Positions 1 through 8,849 of a stretch of 63,954 nt of DNA are shown here, piece by piece. This DNA comes from an uncultured Ruminococcus sp. Lineage in GTDB: Bacteria > Bacillota > Clostridia > Oscillospirales > Ruminococcaceae. The notes below the pieces were generated by a model. That model was not told the DNA's origin and made no database searches. It saw nothing but the letters and a program-made list of their open reading frames with translations. The DNA lies in contig UQYK01000004.1 of assembly GCA_900545285.1 (NCBI GenBank), positions 1 to 63,954 on the forward strand. The letters are read 5' to 3'. Each line of letters begins with the position of its first letter. The first letter of the stretch is position 1. The position numbers were made by a program, and so were the translations under genes.

Positions 1-20
1 TATTGCCTAAAAGATTTCAT

Positions 21-64
21 AGGCAGACTCTGTGCGGAACGCTCCGGCAGGGTCTGCCTTTTTG
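21..64 (+). terminator. Intrinsic terminator of an upstream gene
   Basis: A seven-base stem (22-28 with 52-58) encloses a GC-rich loop and is followed by a T run. It would end a plus-strand transcript entering from the left edge. The gene it belongs to lies outside the window. Confidence 0.6.
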
Positions 65-145
65 CATGTGCAGTAGAAAAATGCTGTTTTCGCCAGGATT
101 CACGTTATATTTACGAAAAATAAACAAAATAAGTGATTTCAAGTG

Positions 146-174
146 TTGACAAGGGCTTGTTTTTCTGCTATAAT
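146..174 (+). promoter_or_regulatory. SigA-type promoter for the tRNA pair
   Basis: TTGACA at 146-151 and TATAAT at 169-174 are separated by 17 bases, a perfect housekeeping promoter about 35 bases before the first tRNA. No other promoter lies between the two tRNAs, so they are probably co-transcribed. Confidence 0.85.
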
Positions 175-209
175 AATAAAGCTGAATGCGACACATGAAA
201 AAACATGAA

Positions 210-292
210 GCGAGTGTGCTGGAATTGGCAGACAGGCACGTTTGAGGGGCGTGTGCTTCGGCGTACGGGTTCAAGTCCCGTCACTCGCACCA
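210..292 (+). tRNA. tRNA-Leu (anticodon GAG)
   Basis: An 83-base class II tRNA with the CCA end encoded. The acceptor stem pairs GCGAGTG (210-216) with CACTCGC (282-288). The anticodon stem CACGT/GCGTG carries a loop reading UUGAGGG, giving anticodon GAG. The long variable arm and the TTCAAGTCC T-loop fit leucine. It reads CUC and CUU codons. Confidence 0.93.
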
Positions 293-322
293 CTTCCTCA
301 AACTGCAGGAAGCATAGAAAAT

Positions 323-414
323 GGACAGGTGGTTGAGCTGGTCTAAGGCGCACGACTGGAACTCGTGTATACGTTAATAGCGTATCGAGGGTTCGAATCC
401 CTCCCTGTCCGCCA
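323..414 (+). tRNA. tRNA-Ser (anticodon GGA)
   Basis: A 92-base class II tRNA with CCA encoded. The acceptor stem pairs GGACAGG (323-329) with CCTGTCC (404-410). The anticodon stem CACGA/TCGTG holds loop CTGGAAC, giving anticodon GGA. The long variable arm (around 371-386) and TTCGAAT T-loop are typical of serine tRNAs. It lies 30 bases after tRNA-Leu. Confidence 0.94.
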
Positions 415-416
415 AT

Positions 417-452
417 AACTCCCGAAACCTAAACAGTTTCGGGAGTTTTTTT
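417..452 (+). terminator. Intrinsic terminator of the tRNA operon
   Basis: A perfect 12-base stem (417-428 with 436-447) and a run of seven T follow tRNA-Ser directly. Confidence 0.9.
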
Positions 453-679
453 CATAGTAAGACATTCGACCAAATTCATGATGCCGCAGAGAACAAGCGA
501 AAACGAATCCATGGGAAAGGAAAGCGGATGAAACCCGGTGGGAGACAGCACAGTATTCCAGTTCGTGGTTTAAAAACAGTTTAACATTGCTTTATCTTTT
601 ATTGCATAACGGTTTCTGCTTCTTTGAATATTCTGATGTATTATGAGAAAAAAGCAAATGGTAAAGGAGCAATTGACTT

Positions 680-1594
680 ATGAAAAAAATCATTACATTC
701 ATTCACGGCTTCTGCATGGCGCTGGCGGATAGCGTTCCGGGAGTGTCCGGCGGAACGATTGCATTTCTGCTGGGATTTTATGACTGCTTTGTAGACTCGC
801 TGGATGATCTGATTTCCGGCACGAAGGAAAAACGTATTGCCGCCGTAAAATATCTGATCAAGCTTATGATTGGATGGGCGATTGGTTTCTGTCTTGCTGT
901 GCTGATACTCGCCAATGTATTTGAAACGCATATTTATCAAATTTCCTCCTTGTTTATGGGATTTATTGTCTTTGCAATTCCCATTGTCATTATGGAAGAG
1001 AAAACCTGTCTGAAGGAAAAGCTCAGCAGAATCTTTTTTGTGCTTATTGGAATTGCCCTGGTCTCTGCGATCACATACTTTAATCCGGTAGGTGGCGGAA
1101 GCGGAATGGATCTGAGCCATCCGGGAATCGCCATGTATCTCTATGTCTTTGTCTGTGGTGCAGTGGCAATCTGTGCTATGATTCTGCCGGGAATTTCCGG
1201 TTCCACACTGCTCCTGATCTTTGGAATCTACCTGCCGATTATTACAGCAATTAAGGATATTCTGCACCTGCAGTTCCACTCGCTCCCGATTGTAATTGTT
1301 TTTGGAATAGGCGTGCTGACAGGCATTGTTGCAATTATCAAAATCATTCGCTCTGCCCTGGAAAAGCACAGAGCGGCAACCGTTTTCCTGATTCTTGGTT
1401 TGATGCTGGGGTCTCTGTATGCAATTACCATGGGGCCGACCACACTGAATACCCCTCAGGATGCCCTTTCTGTGCATACATTCAGCATTCTGTTTTTCCT
1501 GATCGGCGGCGCAGTTATCTGGGGAATGCAGCTCTTGAAAATGGTGTCTGAAAAGTCGGAAAAGGAAAAGAAGCAGGAACAGACAACAGAATAA
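680..1594 (+). CDS. DUF368 membrane protein, probable undecaprenyl phosphate translocase (PopT type)
   Basis: A 304-residue polytopic membrane protein of the DUF368 family. The family signature near the N-terminus, DSVPGVSGGTIAF (about residues 17-29), is intact, and a second similar motif, LPGISGST, appears near residue 172, fitting the family's internal repeat. Roughly eight hydrophobic segments are followed by a short charged tail. DUF368 proteins have been linked to returning undecaprenyl phosphate, the lipid carrier for cell wall precursors, across the membrane. That role here is inferred from family membership. An AAAGGAG ribosome site precedes the ATG. It appears monocistronic, ending in a strong terminator at 1668. 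Confidence 0.85.
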   Translation: MKKIITFIHGFCMALADSVPGVSGGTIAFLLGFYDCFVDSLDDLISGTKEKRIAAVKYLIKLMIGWAIGFCLAVLILANVFETHIYQISSLFMGFIVFAIPIVIMEEKTCLKEKLSRIFFVLIGIALVSAITYFNPVGGGSGMDLSHPGIAMYLYVFVCGAVAICAMILPGISGSTLLLIFGIYLPIITAIKDILHLQFHSLPIVIVFGIGVLTGIVAIIKIIRSALEKHRAATVFLILGLMLGSLYAITMGPTTLNTPQDALSVHTFSILFFLIGGAVIWGMQLLKMVSEKSEKEKKQEQTTE

Positions 1595-1667
1595 AAATGC
1601 GTCTTTAGCAGCAATTCGAAGTTTCTTTTTGGAAACAGGATTTCTGTATGAATAAGCTGAAATGAAA

Positions 1668-1715
1668 TGTTCTCACGGGCAAAGCGAATTGCTGTATACC
1701 TGTGAGAACATTTTT
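1668..1715 (+). terminator. Intrinsic terminator after the DUF368 gene
   Basis: TGTTCTCACGGG (from 1668) pairs with CCTGTGAGAACA (to 1710) and is followed by TTTTT. Confidence 0.85.
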
Positions 1716-1884
1716 GGGAATGGGAAAATTGACTGTGACAATCAAAAAAACATTTGTTTCTTTCCAATATTCTAATGCTGATTATTCCGGTTCTGGTGGA
1801 GCAGTCGAAGGAGTTTCTTTGCAGCACAGAGGATTTGTCACATTCCAAATTGTATCACACCGCTGAAAATATCTGATATCTTAA

Positions 1885-1971
1885 AGAATTCGGGAAAAAA
1901 TCGAAGAAAATCCATCGCAGCCGCATTATATCGAAGCCATGTGGAGTGCAGGCTATCACTTCAAGGCGTAG
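1885..1971 (+). pseudogene. C-terminal remnant of an OmpR-family response regulator
   Basis: Codons 1885-1968 read about 28 residues that include REKIEENPS, PHYIEA and AGYHF, ending in TAG at 1969. This matches the end of the winged-helix DNA-binding domain of OmpR/PhoB regulators (pattern LRxKIEENPSxPxYIxTVWGxGYxF). A stop codon lies in frame at 1882-1884. No receiver domain or other winged-helix part could be read upstream in any frame. It is therefore a decayed fragment, not a gene. No partner histidine kinase is nearby. The rest of 1716-2169 shows no convincing gene. Confidence 0.65.
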
Positions 1972-2169
1972 GGCATGTATTTTTGGAAAAGTGCTTCAAA
2001 TATTTTTTGTTCATCTTGTTTGACTTAATAAGAAGCTGGTGTTTCACCGGAAAACTTTATAAAACAATACGTGATATGCTTTTTGAAGAAATAAAACCGA
2101 AAATCTTATTTTTGAAAAATGCTTTTCCGGAATAAACTTGTTTTTTTCAAAAAAACTGAACATTTGCTA

Positions 2170-2198
2170 TTGACAACGGGGAAAAAATAGAGTATAAT
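2170..2198 (+). promoter_or_regulatory. SigA-type promoter of gltBD
   Basis: TTGACA (2170-2175) and TATAAT (2193-2198) are 17 bases apart. Transcription would start near 2205, leaving a leader of about 185 bases before gltB. Confidence 0.85.
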
Positions 2199-2204
2199 AA
2201 GAGC

Positions 2205-2301
2205 ATATTAAAAAAGGCTCGGTATGGAGTCCATGATGGAAGGGCAACGGTGCTCACAGAGACAGGATTTCTTTTGAATTCTGCTTTGTGGGCACTTTTT
2301 T
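2205..2301 (+). promoter_or_regulatory. gltB leader with intrinsic terminator and possible leader peptide (attenuator)
   Basis: An almost fully paired hairpin (2250-2295, about 19 base pairs with one bulge) followed by TTTTTT sits between the gltB promoter and gltB, so it would stop transcription unless prevented. Overlapping it is a 17-codon reading frame (ATG 2224, TGA 2275) preceded by AAAAAAGG at suitable spacing. It contains three Gln and two Glu codons. A competing small hairpin (GGGCA 2242-2246 with TGCTC 2250-2254) could block the terminator's 5' arm. This suggests attenuation by translation or by a ligand. It matches no riboswitch class I recognise. Confidence 0.55.
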
Positions 2302-2390
2302 GTTTTTCATCCCAAACTCAACTGGCAAAATGAAGAGCATTTTCGGAAAAATCAATCGGAAAGGTTCTGTACACAAAGGGAGAAGTGACC

Positions 2391-5300
2391 ATGGATAATT
2401 ACAGAAATCAGGAACCGTTTGCAAAAAGCGGTTTGTATGATCCGCGTTTTGAACATGAAAACTGCGGAATCGGTGCTGTTGTGAATATGAGCGGTGAAAC
2501 AGATCGAAAAGTCGTAGACAGTGCACTGCGAATTGTAGAAACGCTGGAACACAGAGCCGGAAAAGATGCAGAGGGTAAAACCGGTGACGGCGTAGGCATT
2601 CTGCTTCAGATTTCCCACACCTATTTTTCAAAGGTGGCAAAGGAAGCCGGAATTCCCATCGGTGGAAAGCGGGAATACGGAATTGCCATGTTCTTCTTCC
2701 CGCAGACTAAGGAAAAATATGAAAAGGCCATGCAGACCTTTGAGGACGTGCTGAAGGAAGAACATCTGGAATTCCTGGGCTGGCGTGAAGTGCCGGTAAA
2801 TCCGGATGTGCTGGGGACCAAAGCGCTGGACAGCATGCCGCACATTATGCAGGCATTTATTAAAAAACCGGATGACTGTGAGAAGGGTCTGGAATTTGAC
2901 CGGAAGCTGTATATCGCACGGATGGTATTTGAGAAGCGGGACAGCGAAACCTATGTGGTTTCCTGTTCCAGCCGTACCATTGTATACAAGGGCATGTTCC
3001 TGGTAAATCAGCTGCGCTTGTTCTACCATGACCTGAACAGTCCGGATTATCATTCTGCAATCGGTATTGTGCACTCCCGTTTCAGTACCAATACCAACCC
3101 CAGCTGGCAGCGTTCTCATCCGAACCGCATGATGGTACACAATGGTGAGATCAATACCATTACTGGTAACGTAGACAAGATGCTGAGCCGGGAAAACATC
3201 CTGCACTGCAAGGCATTGGATGCCCGTATGAAGGATATTCTCCCTATGCTGGATGTCCGCGGTTCTGACTCTGCCCGTCTGGACAATACGCTGGAATTTA
3301 TGACCATGTCCGGTATGGATCTGCCGCTGGCAGTCATGATGCTGATTCCGGAGCCGTGGCAGCATATTCCCACAATGAGCCGGGAAAAGCGTGCGTTCTA
3401 TCAGTATTATGCTACCATGATGGAACCGTGGGACGGCCCTGCTTCTATCATCTTTTCAGACGGCGATGTGATGGGCGCTGTTCTGGACAGAAACGGTTTG
3501 CGCCCTTCCCGGTATTATGTCACAAATGACGGCTATCTGATTCTTTCTTCTGAGGTAGGCGCACTGGATGGCATTCCGGCTGAGAAGATCATTAAAAAGG
3601 AACGTCTGCATCCGGGAAAAATGCTTCTGGTAGATACCAAAAAGGGTACACTCATTGATGATGATACCATTAAGAATTACTATGCGAAGCGCCAGCCGTA
3701 CGGCGAATGGCTGGATCACAACCTGTTCAGCCTCAGTGAACTGAAAGTGCCGAATAAGCGCCCGTTCCGTTATGGCGGAAAGGAACTGCTCCGGTTACAG
3801 CGCGCCTTTGGCTATAACTACGAGTCTTTGTACCATGTTATGGTACCCATGGCACTGAACGGCGGCGAGCCAACTTCTGCAATGGGTACAGATACACCGA
3901 TTCCGGCAATGTCCCGGAAGAATCCGCCGCTGTTTGATTACTTCAAGCAAATGTTTGCCCAGGTAACCAATCCGCCGATTGACTCCATCCGGGAATCGGT
4001 AATCACAGATACTACAGTTTATCTGGGCGTTTCCGGCAATATTCTGGAGGAAGACGAACGGAACTGCCGGGTGCTGAAGGTCAATAACCCCATTTTAACA
4101 AACCTGGATCTGATGAAGATCAGAGGCATGAATATCGAAGGCCTAAAGACAGCAGATATTTCCATGCTGTACACCAAGGATGTTTCGCTTCACGATGCCA
4201 TTGAGCATCTGTACCATCAGGCAGAGGATGCTCATGCAAAGGGCGCAACCATTTTAATTCTGACAGACCGGGGCGTAGACCAGGAACATCTGGCAATTCC
4301 GTCCCTGCTGGCAGTGGCTGCACTGGAAACCTATTTGGTACGCACTAGAAAGAACACCGCAATTTCTTTGATTATCGAAACAGCAGAGCCATGTGAGGTG
4401 CATCATTTTGCAACACTGCTGGGATTCGGCGCAAGCGCTGTCAACCCGTATCTGGCACTGGATTCCCTCTATGATATGATCAACCGCGGCTTAGTAGATA
4501 AGGATTATTCACAGGCAAGCAAGGCATATATCGATGCAGTGGTTTCCGGTATCGTAAAGATTGCTTCCAAAATGGGCATTTCCACCATTCAGTCCTACCA
4601 GGGCTCCAAGATTTTTGAAGCATTGGGTATCAGTGATAGTGTTATGGAGGAATATTTCCCGGATACAGTCAGCCGGGTAGGCGGAATCGATCTGAGCGAT
4701 ATTGCAAAACGGTGCATGGAAATGCATGAAGGTGCATTTGACCCCAGCGGTCTGGGCATGGATGAAGGCCTGAGCAGTGTGGGTTGGCATAAGGAACGGA
4801 GCAATCAGGAAGACCACCTGTATAATCCGGAAACCATTCATCTGCTGCAGCAGGCAACCTGGAGAGATGATTACAATTTGTTCCAGCAGTATTCTGCATG
4901 TGTCAATGCAGAAGATCGGCATATTACGCTCCGCAGCACGCTGGACTTTAAGTTTGCAGAAGACGGCGGCATTCCCATAGAAGAAGTGGAAAGCGTAGAA
5001 TCCATTATGCGCCGGTTTAAAACAGGTGCGATGTCCTACGGTTCCATTTCTCAGGAAGCCCATGAGTGCATGGCAATTGCCATGAACCGCATCGGCGGCA
5101 AATCCAATAGCGGTGAGGGCGGCGAAGACCTGGAGCGTATTGTGACCGCAGGCAGTGCTGTGGATAAATGTTCTGCCATCAAGCAGGTGGCATCCGGCCG
5201 ATTCGGCGTAACCTCCAAGTATCTGACTTCTGCCAAGGAAATTCAGATCAAAATGGCACAGGGCGCAAAGCCGGGAGAAGGCGGCCATCTGCCGGCCAAG

Positions 5301-6959
5301 AAAGTATACCCGTGGATTGCAAAAACCAGACACTCCACACCGGGCGTTGCGTTGATTTCACCGCCGCCGCATCACGATATTTATTCTATCGAAGACCTGG
5401 CACAGCTGATTTACGATCTGAAAAATGCCAACAAGAAGGCGCGGATTTCCGTAAAGCTGGTATCAGAAGCCGGCGTAGGTACTATTGCAGCCGGCGTTGC
5501 CAAGGCAGGCGCAGGTGTTATTCTGATTTCCGGTTATGACGGCGGTACCGGTGCAGCACCGGGCAGCTCCATTCATAATGCCGGTCTGCCCTGGGAACTG
5601 GGTCTGGCAGAAACCCACCAGACTCTGATCCAGAACAATCTGCGTTCCAAGGTTGTCATTGAATCAGACGGCAAGATGATGACCGGCCGTGATGTTGTAA
5701 TTGCCGCTATGCTGGGCGCTGAAGAATTCGGATTTGCAACAGCACCGCTGGTAACCATGGGATGTGTCATGATGCGTGTCTGCAACCTGGATACGTGTCC
5801 GGCCGGTGTTGCAACACAGAATCCGGAATTGCGGAAGCGTTTCCACGGAAAGCCGGAGTATGTCATCAACTTTATGCGGTTTATCGCACAGGAAATGCGG
5901 GAATACATGGCTAAGCTGGGCATTCATACAGTGGATGAACTGGTAGGCCGTTCTGATCTCCTGGTACAGAAGCAGTATGCAGAGGGCACACGGGAGAGCA
6001 AGATCGATATGTCCCGGATTTTGTCCAATCCGTATGCCGCAGAAAACAGTCCGGTGAAGATGCATTTTGTATCGGAAGATGTCTTTGATTTCAAGCTGGA
6101 TCAGACCATTGACGAAACTGTGATCATTCCGGAAATGAAGGAAGCGCTGGCTAAGAAAAAGAAAAAGGAAATTAAGATCAGCGTCAGCAACCTGAACCGG
6201 GCACTGGGTACGCTGTTCGGTGCAGAAATTACCCGGAAATATTATAATACCTTGGAAGACGATACCTTTGTCATTCATTGTGAGGGCGCAGGCGGCCAGA
6301 GCTTCGGTGCCTTTATTCCGAAGGGGCTGACACTCGCACTGGAAGGCGACAGTAATGACTATTTCGGAAAGGGACTTTCCGGCGGAAAGCTGGCTGTTTT
6401 CCCGCCGAAGGGTTCAAAGTTTAAGGAAGATGAAAATATCATTATCGGCAACGTGGCACTGTTCGGTGCAACCAGCGGCAAGGCCTTTATCAATGGTGTA
6501 GCCGGCGAGCGGTTCTGTGTCCGGAACTCCGGTGCTTCTGTAGTAGTCGAAGGCGTAGGCGAACACGGCTGTGAATATATGACCGGCGGCTGTGCCGTTA
6601 TTCTGGGCGAAGTCGGAAAGAACTTTGCAGCCGGTATGAGCGGCGGTATTGCCTATGTACTGGATCGGGAAAACGATTTGTACACCAAGCTGAACAAGGC
6701 TTTGGTCGGATTCAGCGGCGTAACAAAGAAGGAAGATGTTGCACAGCTGCATGATCTGATTCAGGAGCATGTGGCATGGACAGATTCTGAACTGGGTAAG
6801 GAAATTCTGGCAGACTTTGAAGAATATCTGCCGCACTTTAAAAAGATTGTGCCCCATGATTATGCCAAGATGCTGGAAAGCATTGCAGCATTCCGTCAGG
6901 AAGGCATGAGTCAGGAAGAAGCACAGATTGAGGCATTTTATGCCAATACGAGAAATTAA
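2391..6959 (+). CDS. gltB: Glutamate synthase, large (alpha) subunit
   Basis: The 1522-residue protein transfers the amide nitrogen of glutamine to 2-oxoglutarate, making two glutamates. The N-terminal glutaminase domain has a short propeptide and the expected catalytic Cys25 in ENCGIGA. The central and FMN-binding domains follow (residues about 430-1190), with [3Fe-4S] ligands in the CVMMRVCNLDTCPAG segment around 1125-1136. The C-terminal GXGXG beta-helix domain covers about 1250-1480. ATG 2391 was chosen over GTG 2385 because AAAGGGAG (2375-2382) is at proper spacing only for it. gltD follows after 14 bases, forming a two-gene operon behind the attenuator-like leader. Confidence 0.97.
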   Translation: MDNYRNQEPFAKSGLYDPRFEHENCGIGAVVNMSGETDRKVVDSALRIVETLEHRAGKDAEGKTGDGVGILLQISHTYFSKVAKEAGIPIGGKREYGIAMFFFPQTKEKYEKAMQTFEDVLKEEHLEFLGWREVPVNPDVLGTKALDSMPHIMQAFIKKPDDCEKGLEFDRKLYIARMVFEKRDSETYVVSCSSRTIVYKGMFLVNQLRLFYHDLNSPDYHSAIGIVHSRFSTNTNPSWQRSHPNRMMVHNGEINTITGNVDKMLSRENILHCKALDARMKDILPMLDVRGSDSARLDNTLEFMTMSGMDLPLAVMMLIPEPWQHIPTMSREKRAFYQYYATMMEPWDGPASIIFSDGDVMGAVLDRNGLRPSRYYVTNDGYLILSSEVGALDGIPAEKIIKKERLHPGKMLLVDTKKGTLIDDDTIKNYYAKRQPYGEWLDHNLFSLSELKVPNKRPFRYGGKELLRLQRAFGYNYESLYHVMVPMALNGGEPTSAMGTDTPIPAMSRKNPPLFDYFKQMFAQVTNPPIDSIRESVITDTTVYLGVSGNILEEDERNCRVLKVNNPILTNLDLMKIRGMNIEGLKTADISMLYTKDVSLHDAIEHLYHQAEDAHAKGATILILTDRGVDQEHLAIPSLLAVAALETYLVRTRKNTAISLIIETAEPCEVHHFATLLGFGASAVNPYLALDSLYDMINRGLVDKDYSQASKAYIDAVVSGIVKIASKMGISTIQSYQGSKIFEALGISDSVMEEYFPDTVSRVGGIDLSDIAKRCMEMHEGAFDPSGLGMDEGLSSVGWHKERSNQEDHLYNPETIHLLQQATWRDDYNLFQQYSACVNAEDRHITLRSTLDFKFAEDGGIPIEEVESVESIMRRFKTGAMSYGSISQEAHECMAIAMNRIGGKSNSGEGGEDLERIVTAGSAVDKCSAIKQVASGRFGVTSKYLTSAKEIQIKMAQGAKPGEGGHLPAKKVYPWIAKTRHSTPGVALISPPPHHDIYSIEDLAQLIYDLKNANKKARISVKLVSEAGVGTIAAGVAKAGAGVILISGYDGGTGAAPGSSIHNAGLPWELGLAETHQTLIQNNLRSKVVIESDGKMMTGRDVVIAAMLGAEEFGFATAPLVTMGCVMMRVCNLDTCPAGVATQNPELRKRFHGKPEYVINFMRFIAQEMREYMAKLGIHTVDELVGRSDLLVQKQYAEGTRESKIDMSRILSNPYAAENSPVKMHFVSEDVFDFKLDQTIDETVIIPEMKEALAKKKKKEIKISVSNLNRALGTLFGAEITRKYYNTLEDDTFVIHCEGAGGQSFGAFIPKGLTLALEGDSNDYFGKGLSGGKLAVFPPKGSKFKEDENIIIGNVALFGATSGKAFINGVAGERFCVRNSGASVVVEGVGEHGCEYMTGGCAVILGEVGKNFAAGMSGGIAYVLDRENDLYTKLNKALVGFSGVTKKEDVAQLHDLIQEHVAWTDSELGKEILADFEEYLPHFKKIVPHDYAKMLESIAAFRQEGMSQEEAQIEAFYANTRN

Positions 6960-6973
6960 CAGGAGGCGCAGTC

Positions 6974-8461
6974 ATGGGAAAATCAACTGGATTTCTCGAA
7001 TATGAGAGAGTAGAAAATGCTGGTCAGGAACCGCTGGAGCGAATCAAGACCTATCGGGAATTTCATACCCCGTTATCCGAAGAGGATCGCCGGAAGCAGG
7101 GCGCACGCTGCATGGACTGCGGCGTACCGTTCTGCCAGGCGGGAAAGCCCATCTTCGGAATGGTTTCCGGCTGTCCGCTGAATAACCTTTGCCCGGAGTG
7201 GAACGACATGGTCTATAACGGTTTCTGGGATGAGGCCGCAGACCGTCTGTTACTGACAAACTGTTTCCCGGAATTTACGTCTCGTGTATGTCCGGCGTTG
7301 TGTGAAAAAGCCTGTACATGTGGCCTGTATGGTGATCCGGTCACAGTTAAGGAAAATGAATATGCCATCATTGAGCATGCCTTTTCCACTGGCTATATTC
7401 ATGCCAATCCGCCGAAAGTCCGTACCGGAAAGCGTGTGGCCGTTGTCGGTTCCGGCCCGTCCGGACTGGCTGCTGCATTGCAGCTGAACAAGCGCGGGCA
7501 CCACGTTACAGTATTGGAACGGGAAGACCGTGTGGGCGGCCTCCTGATGTACGGTATCCCCAATATGAAGCTGGAAAAGACTGTCGTACAGCGCCGCGTG
7601 GATATGATGCGGGAAGAGGGCGTGGAATTCCGCACAGGTGTGGATGTGGGAAAGGATATTTCTGCAAAACAGCTGCTGGAGGAATATGATGCTGTAATCC
7701 TGGCCTGCGGTTCCTCGAATCCGAGAAATATCAATGCAGAGGGACGGGATGCAGATGGCATCTATTATGCAGTGGATTTCCTGAAAGCAACTACAAAGAG
7801 CCTGATCAGTTCCAACCTGTCGGATGGTTACTACATCAGTGCAAAATATAAGAATGTCATTGTCATCGGCGGCGGTGATACCGGAAACGACTGTGTGGGA
7901 ACGGCAATCCGGCATGGATGCAAGTCTGTGGTTCAGCTGGAAATGATGCCTAAGCTGCCGGACAGCCGTGCGGAAAACAATCCGTGGCCGGAGTGGCCTC
8001 GTGTCTGCAAGACAGACTACGGCCAGGAAGAAGCCATTGCTGTATTCGGACACGATCCGCGAATCTATCAGACTACTGTAAAGCGCTTTCTCAAAAACGA
8101 TAAGAATCACGTTTGTGCCGTTGAAACAATTAAGCTGCAATCGGTACAGGATCCGAAAACCGGACGCAGACGGATGGAAGAAATTCCGGGCAGTGAACAG
8201 ATTTTGGATGCGGATCTGGTGCTGATTGCTGCCGGTTTCCTGGGAGCACAGTCCTATGTGACAGATGCATTTGGCGTGGAGGTAACACCGCGTACCAATG
8301 TTTCCACCAAACTTGGCCACTATAAAACCAGTGTGGATAAGGTATTCACCGCAGGAGATATGCATCGTGGTCAATCCCTGGTGGTTTGGGCAATCCGAGA
8401 AGGCCGGGAAGCTGCAAAGGAAGTAGATGAATTCCTCATGGGCTACACCAACCTGCGCTGA
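6974..8461 (+). CDS. gltD: Glutamate synthase, small (beta) subunit
   Basis: The 495-residue flavoprotein passes electrons from NAD(P)H through FAD and iron-sulfur centres to the large subunit. Two Cys groups for [4Fe-4S] clusters lie at the N-terminus: CMDCGVPFC (residues 46-54) with GCPLNNLC (66-73), and a further VCPALCEKACTC group. A Rossmann FAD motif VVGSGPSGLAAA begins near 156, and a second nucleotide motif VIGGGDTGND lies near 297. The length matches the family. AGGAGG precedes the ATG. It is co-transcribed with gltB and ends at the terminator at 8491. Confidence 0.97.
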   Translation: MGKSTGFLEYERVENAGQEPLERIKTYREFHTPLSEEDRRKQGARCMDCGVPFCQAGKPIFGMVSGCPLNNLCPEWNDMVYNGFWDEAADRLLLTNCFPEFTSRVCPALCEKACTCGLYGDPVTVKENEYAIIEHAFSTGYIHANPPKVRTGKRVAVVGSGPSGLAAALQLNKRGHHVTVLEREDRVGGLLMYGIPNMKLEKTVVQRRVDMMREEGVEFRTGVDVGKDISAKQLLEEYDAVILACGSSNPRNINAEGRDADGIYYAVDFLKATTKSLISSNLSDGYYISAKYKNVIVIGGGDTGNDCVGTAIRHGCKSVVQLEMMPKLPDSRAENNPWPEWPRVCKTDYGQEEAIAVFGHDPRIYQTTVKRFLKNDKNHVCAVETIKLQSVQDPKTGRRRMEEIPGSEQILDADLVLIAAGFLGAQSYVTDAFGVEVTPRTNVSTKLGHYKTSVDKVFTAGDMHRGQSLVVWAIREGREAAKEVDEFLMGYTNLR

Positions 8462-8490
8462 GAACGGCAATTGCATGTATTGATTATGGA

Positions 8491-8536
8491 AAACAGATCA
8501 TATTTCCGAAAAAATGGAGATATGGTCTGTTTTTTC
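8491..8536 (+). terminator. Intrinsic terminator of gltBD
   Basis: ACAGATCATATTTCC (8493-8507) pairs, with G-U pairs, with GGAGATATGGTCTGT (8516-8530), followed by T5. Confidence 0.85.
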
Positions 8537-8537
8537 T

Positions 8538-8566
8538 TTGCATTTTTTCAAAGAATATGGTATAAT
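8538..8566 (+). promoter_or_regulatory. SigA-type promoter
   Basis: TTGCAT (8538-8543) and TATAAT (8561-8566) have a 17-base spacer. It reads toward the GNAT-cupin-nth operon, passing through the repeat hairpin at 8596-8644. Confidence 0.65.
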
Positions 8567-8595
8567 GAAAAACAGATTGGTTTGGGTTAAGATTA

Positions 8596-8644
8596 AGAAC
8601 CTGTCTTCATAAGACACGTGTATACGCTTGTGAAGACAGGTTCT
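8596..8644. repeat. MITE-like repeat, short copy (A)
   Basis: A perfect 14-base inverted repeat (8596-8609 with 8631-8644) has the core CTGTCTTCA/TGAAGACAG. The interior GACACGTGTATACGCTTG closely matches the right end of the long copy at 20996-21158. It looks like an internally deleted copy. The following 8645-8849 shows no gene I can support. Confidence 0.7.
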
Positions 8645-8849
8645 AAAGGTCCTGATACGCGTGTGTATTTCGTTCAAATGCATGTAGGGCACAGCAAGGC
8701 TTGCTTTAAATTAAGAGGTGTATTATGGCTTTATGACAAGGCGCTTCCGGCTGGTTTGCGGAATGTCATGTATAAAGAGCATCGCTGGTATCGAAACTTA
8801 AACAGAAACGGTAAAACACGGATTTTCATCTGATAAGGAGACAAGAAAA

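Noticed and set aside
490..545. Sequence resembling part of a cobalamin riboswitch (GCGGATGAAACCCGGTGGGAG)
   Set aside because: The B12-box core and surrounding stems do not match, and the downstream DUF368 gene has no cobalamin link.
641..1477. Long minus-strand frame of 278 residues opposite the DUF368 gene
   Set aside because: Antisense shadow of a clear gene, composition rich in Asn, His and Gln, no recognisable domain and no ribosome site.
1720..1866. Short plus-strand frame of 48 residues before the response-regulator remnant
   Set aside because: No proper ribosome site and no recognisable family; directly after a terminator.
1941..2135. Plus-strand frame of 64 residues in the gap before gltB
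   Set aside because: Out of frame with the response-regulator remnant it overlaps; hydrophobic stretch looks like AT-rich chance sequence.
8618..8833. Plus-strand frame of 71 residues before the GNAT gene
   Set aside because: Starts inside the palindromic repeat, lacks a ribosome site and resembles no family.
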